Below are positions 62,386-64,000 of a stretch of 64,000 nt of DNA, piece by piece. Location of the stretch: positions 1,556,501 through 1,620,500 of the forward strand of contig JAIWND010000001.1 of assembly GCA_025330725.1 (NCBI GenBank), read 5' to 3'. The position numbers were made by a program, and so were the translations under genes. The notes under the pieces are model-generated. The model ran no database searches and had not been told where the DNA came from. It worked only from the letters and a program-made list of their open reading frames with translations. The DNA comes from Chlamydoabsidia padenii (Eukaryota > Mucoromycota > Mucoromycetes > Mucorales > Cunninghamellaceae). Every line of letters begins with the position of its first letter. Position 1 is the stretch's first letter.

Positions 62386-63184
62386 ATGGCACCCAAGGGT
62401 AAGAAAAAAGAAAATGCATAGATTGGGTTGTAATCAATGGATGATCATGGGTATACTGCGAAAAGGATGAAGGGAATCGACCTACATTTGGATGGATGGA
62501 TGGATGGGTGGATGGATGGATGGATTACAAGAATCACTAATGAGGGTAGATGTTGGGAGGGGGAAGAGTCATTCATTGATACAGTCTCACCACTACATGT
62601 ATGCTAACTTGACACTGACCAACATCTTTTATTCCTTTTATATAAATGTATACTTCGATTTCTCTCATCAACATTGACTCCATTCAACGATCATTAGCTT
62701 CCACCACCAAAGCTCAAGCCGCCAAAAAGGCCGCCCTCAAGGGTGTCCATGGCAAGACTGTCCGCAAGATCCGCACTTCCACCCGATTCAACATTCCCAA
62801 GACCTTAAAGTTGGCTCGTGCTCCCAAGTACACTCGCAAGTCTGTCCCTCACGTGCCTCGTATGGATCAATACCGTGTCATTCGTCAGCCCTTGAACACC
62901 GAAACCTCAATGAAGAAGATTGAAGACCACAACACTTTAACCTTCATTGTCGACGTCAAGGCTAACAAGAACCAAATCAAGCAATCTGTCAAGAAGCTCT
63001 ATGATGTGGATGCTCTCAAGGTCAACACTTTGATCCGGTAAAGTAAAAATTATAGTCAATAGTGTCAATACTAACGTCTCTTTCTCTCTATATATATAGA
63101 CCTGATGGTACCAAGAAGGCTTATGTCCGCTTGACTGCTGATGTTGATGCTTTGGATATTGCTAACCGCATTGGCTTCATCTAA
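62386..63184 (+). CDS. RPL25: 60S ribosomal protein uL23 (L23a/L25)
   Basis: Three exons (62386-62398, 62698-63037, 63100-63184) give 145 residues. Exon 1 is 13 nt (MAPK plus one base). Joined sequence reads [20 protein letters not shown], then [60 protein letters not shown] and the usual end [12 protein letters not shown]. It sits at the peptide exit tunnel and contacts SRP and NAC. The 299-bp first intron holds a (GGAT)n repeat (62491-62526). AATAAA at about 63249 is a likely poly(A) signal. Confidence 0.95.
62491..62526. repeat. (ATGG)n tetranucleotide repeat in uL23 intron 1
   Basis: About nine GGAT/ATGG units with one GGGT interruption, inside the first intron. Related short ATGG/GATG runs occur at 7310-7330 and 26659-26694, both also in ribosomal protein gene introns. 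Confidence 0.8.
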
Positions 63185-63633
63185 ATGATATGTATAGTTT
63201 AGTAGTAGTTTTTTTTTTTTTTTACTGTTTGGATTATCATGTTTGACAAATAAAAAAAAATGATATCTTTTGTATGTTTTTTTATTATGGATTGACTACA
63301 TGCTTGTACGTCGGTTGTTTGTCTTTATGCAATGTCGCGTTATCACCATTAGGTAGTCGGGTATGTGGAATTAATTCAGATCAGGTACAGTAAAGTCGAG
63401 CCGGCGTTTTAACAAATAAAAAATTCATATGCAGCCGGTACATTTGAAATTCCGCTTTTGAACTTTGTAGGTGCATTACGAGTTAAACAAAAAAAAAAGG
63501 CAGGGGTATATGATGTTCCAATCGTTCATCATATACATTCAAACCACATCAAGATAGGTAAACAGGTCAAACAAAACATGATAACCACTTTATTAAATTG
63601 ACAATAAAACATTATATAAGTTAGGTAATACGT
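63185..63633. other. convergent 3' spacer between uL23 and eS12
   Basis: AT-rich 3' UTRs. ACATTTGAAATTCCGCT at 63440-63456 is a reverse copy of the recurring element, and GAGCCGGCGTTTTAA near 63399 is a weaker one. No gene seen. Confidence 0.5.
63440..63456. promoter_or_regulatory. recurring GC/ATTT element in a convergent spacer
   Basis: ACATTTGAAATTCCGCT lies 256 bp after the uL23 stop and 178 bp beyond the eS12 stop, away from any known start codon. Confidence 0.4.
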
Positions 63634-64000
63634 CTATTGAGTCTTGAAGTCTATTAACAAGAAGAAGGGTTAGTTCAGATCAGAAATATATTCATTTAAT
63701 TTCACTTACAATCCAACAAGACGTTCATGGCTTCAGATTCTTCTCCAAAGTCAGTGACGGCAACACAAGAGCAGCCAACGACCTTACGGGCGTTACCTTC
63801 ACGGTCAATCTTGCAGAGACCAGCCCATTCACCAAGCTTCTTGGCATCAGAGACCTTGATCAAGTTGATGTTGTGTTCGGCGCAAAGGGCTTCGACCAAC
63901 TTGAGGTATTCACCTTCAGTGCAAGATTCAACGAGGACAGCCAAGTGAGCTTGACGTCTAGAAAAAAAAAAAGTTAGATCGATCACTAATTATTACTCCC
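63634..64000 (-). CDS. RPS12: 40S ribosomal protein eS12 (5' part outside the window)
   Basis: Two 3' exons on the minus strand are inside the window: 63710-63957 and 63634-63650. They read [87 protein letters not shown] and stop, the C-terminal two thirds of eS12. The last exon is 17 nt and completes the conserved Y-F-K end; reading through its donor would end at DCK instead. The acceptor at 63958-63959 shows that further upstream exons exist beyond the window. Confidence 0.94.

Overview
The window is nuclear DNA from an intron-rich filamentous fungus. The gene set (Whi2, Gin4/Hsl1-type kinase, TIP41, ATE1, tricalbin, S1P lyase, Elongin A, TAF13, a Zn2Cys6 factor) is fungal. Many short introns with GTAAGT-type donors, long poly-T and poly-A runs, AT-rich spacers and small gaps between genes suggest an early-diverging fungus, probably Mucoromycota/Mucorales of the Absidia/Cunninghamella kind. 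That placement is inference; no rDNA or marker was available. I see no tRNA, rRNA, transposon ORF or CRISPR array.

Layout. 1-1875: the 3' end of an unrecognised + gene, then coding-like fragments in mixed frames. 1.9-6.1 kb: Gin4/Hsl1-like kinase (+). 6.8-10 kb: ribosomal protein eL43 and an FYR-domain protein (both -). 10-13.3 kb: the largest stretch without a supported gene. 13.3-19.8 kb: TAF13 (-) divergent from the spliceosomal helicase Aquarius (+). 20.3-24.6 kb: WHI2 (-), and TIP41 (-) divergent from ATE1 (+). 25-28.2 kb: a small ORF, then uL24/RPL26 (-) divergent from a MOSC protein (+). 28.4-35.1 kb: acyl-CoA synthetase (+), and Elongin A (-) divergent from a Zn2Cys6 factor (+). 35.4-39 kb: SRF/Mcm1-type MADS-box gene (+) and S1P lyase (-). 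39.4-43.8 kb: mitochondrial bL21m (-) divergent from the Htd2-like dehydratase (+), then an acid-lipase-like hydrolase (-). 44.5-48.4 kb: a weak ZZ-like fragment and a PH-domain protein (+). 48.8-54 kb: SEC11 (-) divergent from a roadblock dynein light chain (+), then hexosaminidase D (+). 54.4-64 kb: a small zinc-finger protein (-), RhoGAP (+), tricalbin (+), uL23 (+) and partial eS12 (-).

Most genes are housekeeping: translation, splicing, Pol II initiation and elongation, secretion, TOR/stress signalling, lipid metabolism and ER-plasma membrane contacts. They are not an operon or cluster. Divergent pairs sharing 140-700 bp spacers are the main architectural theme.

The most interesting signal is non-coding. 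A short element, roughly GCGGG-ATTT-S-AAAT (also with TTTAAA or TTCGAA cores), recurs about 30 times between genes and in a few introns, and is often 40-270 bp upstream of a start codon. Some copies are dyads, in the TIP41/ATE1, RPL26/MOSC and RhoGAP promoters. It resembles a fused GC box plus TTTGAA-type CHR element, so an E2F/MuvB-like or other dimeric regulator is a testable idea.
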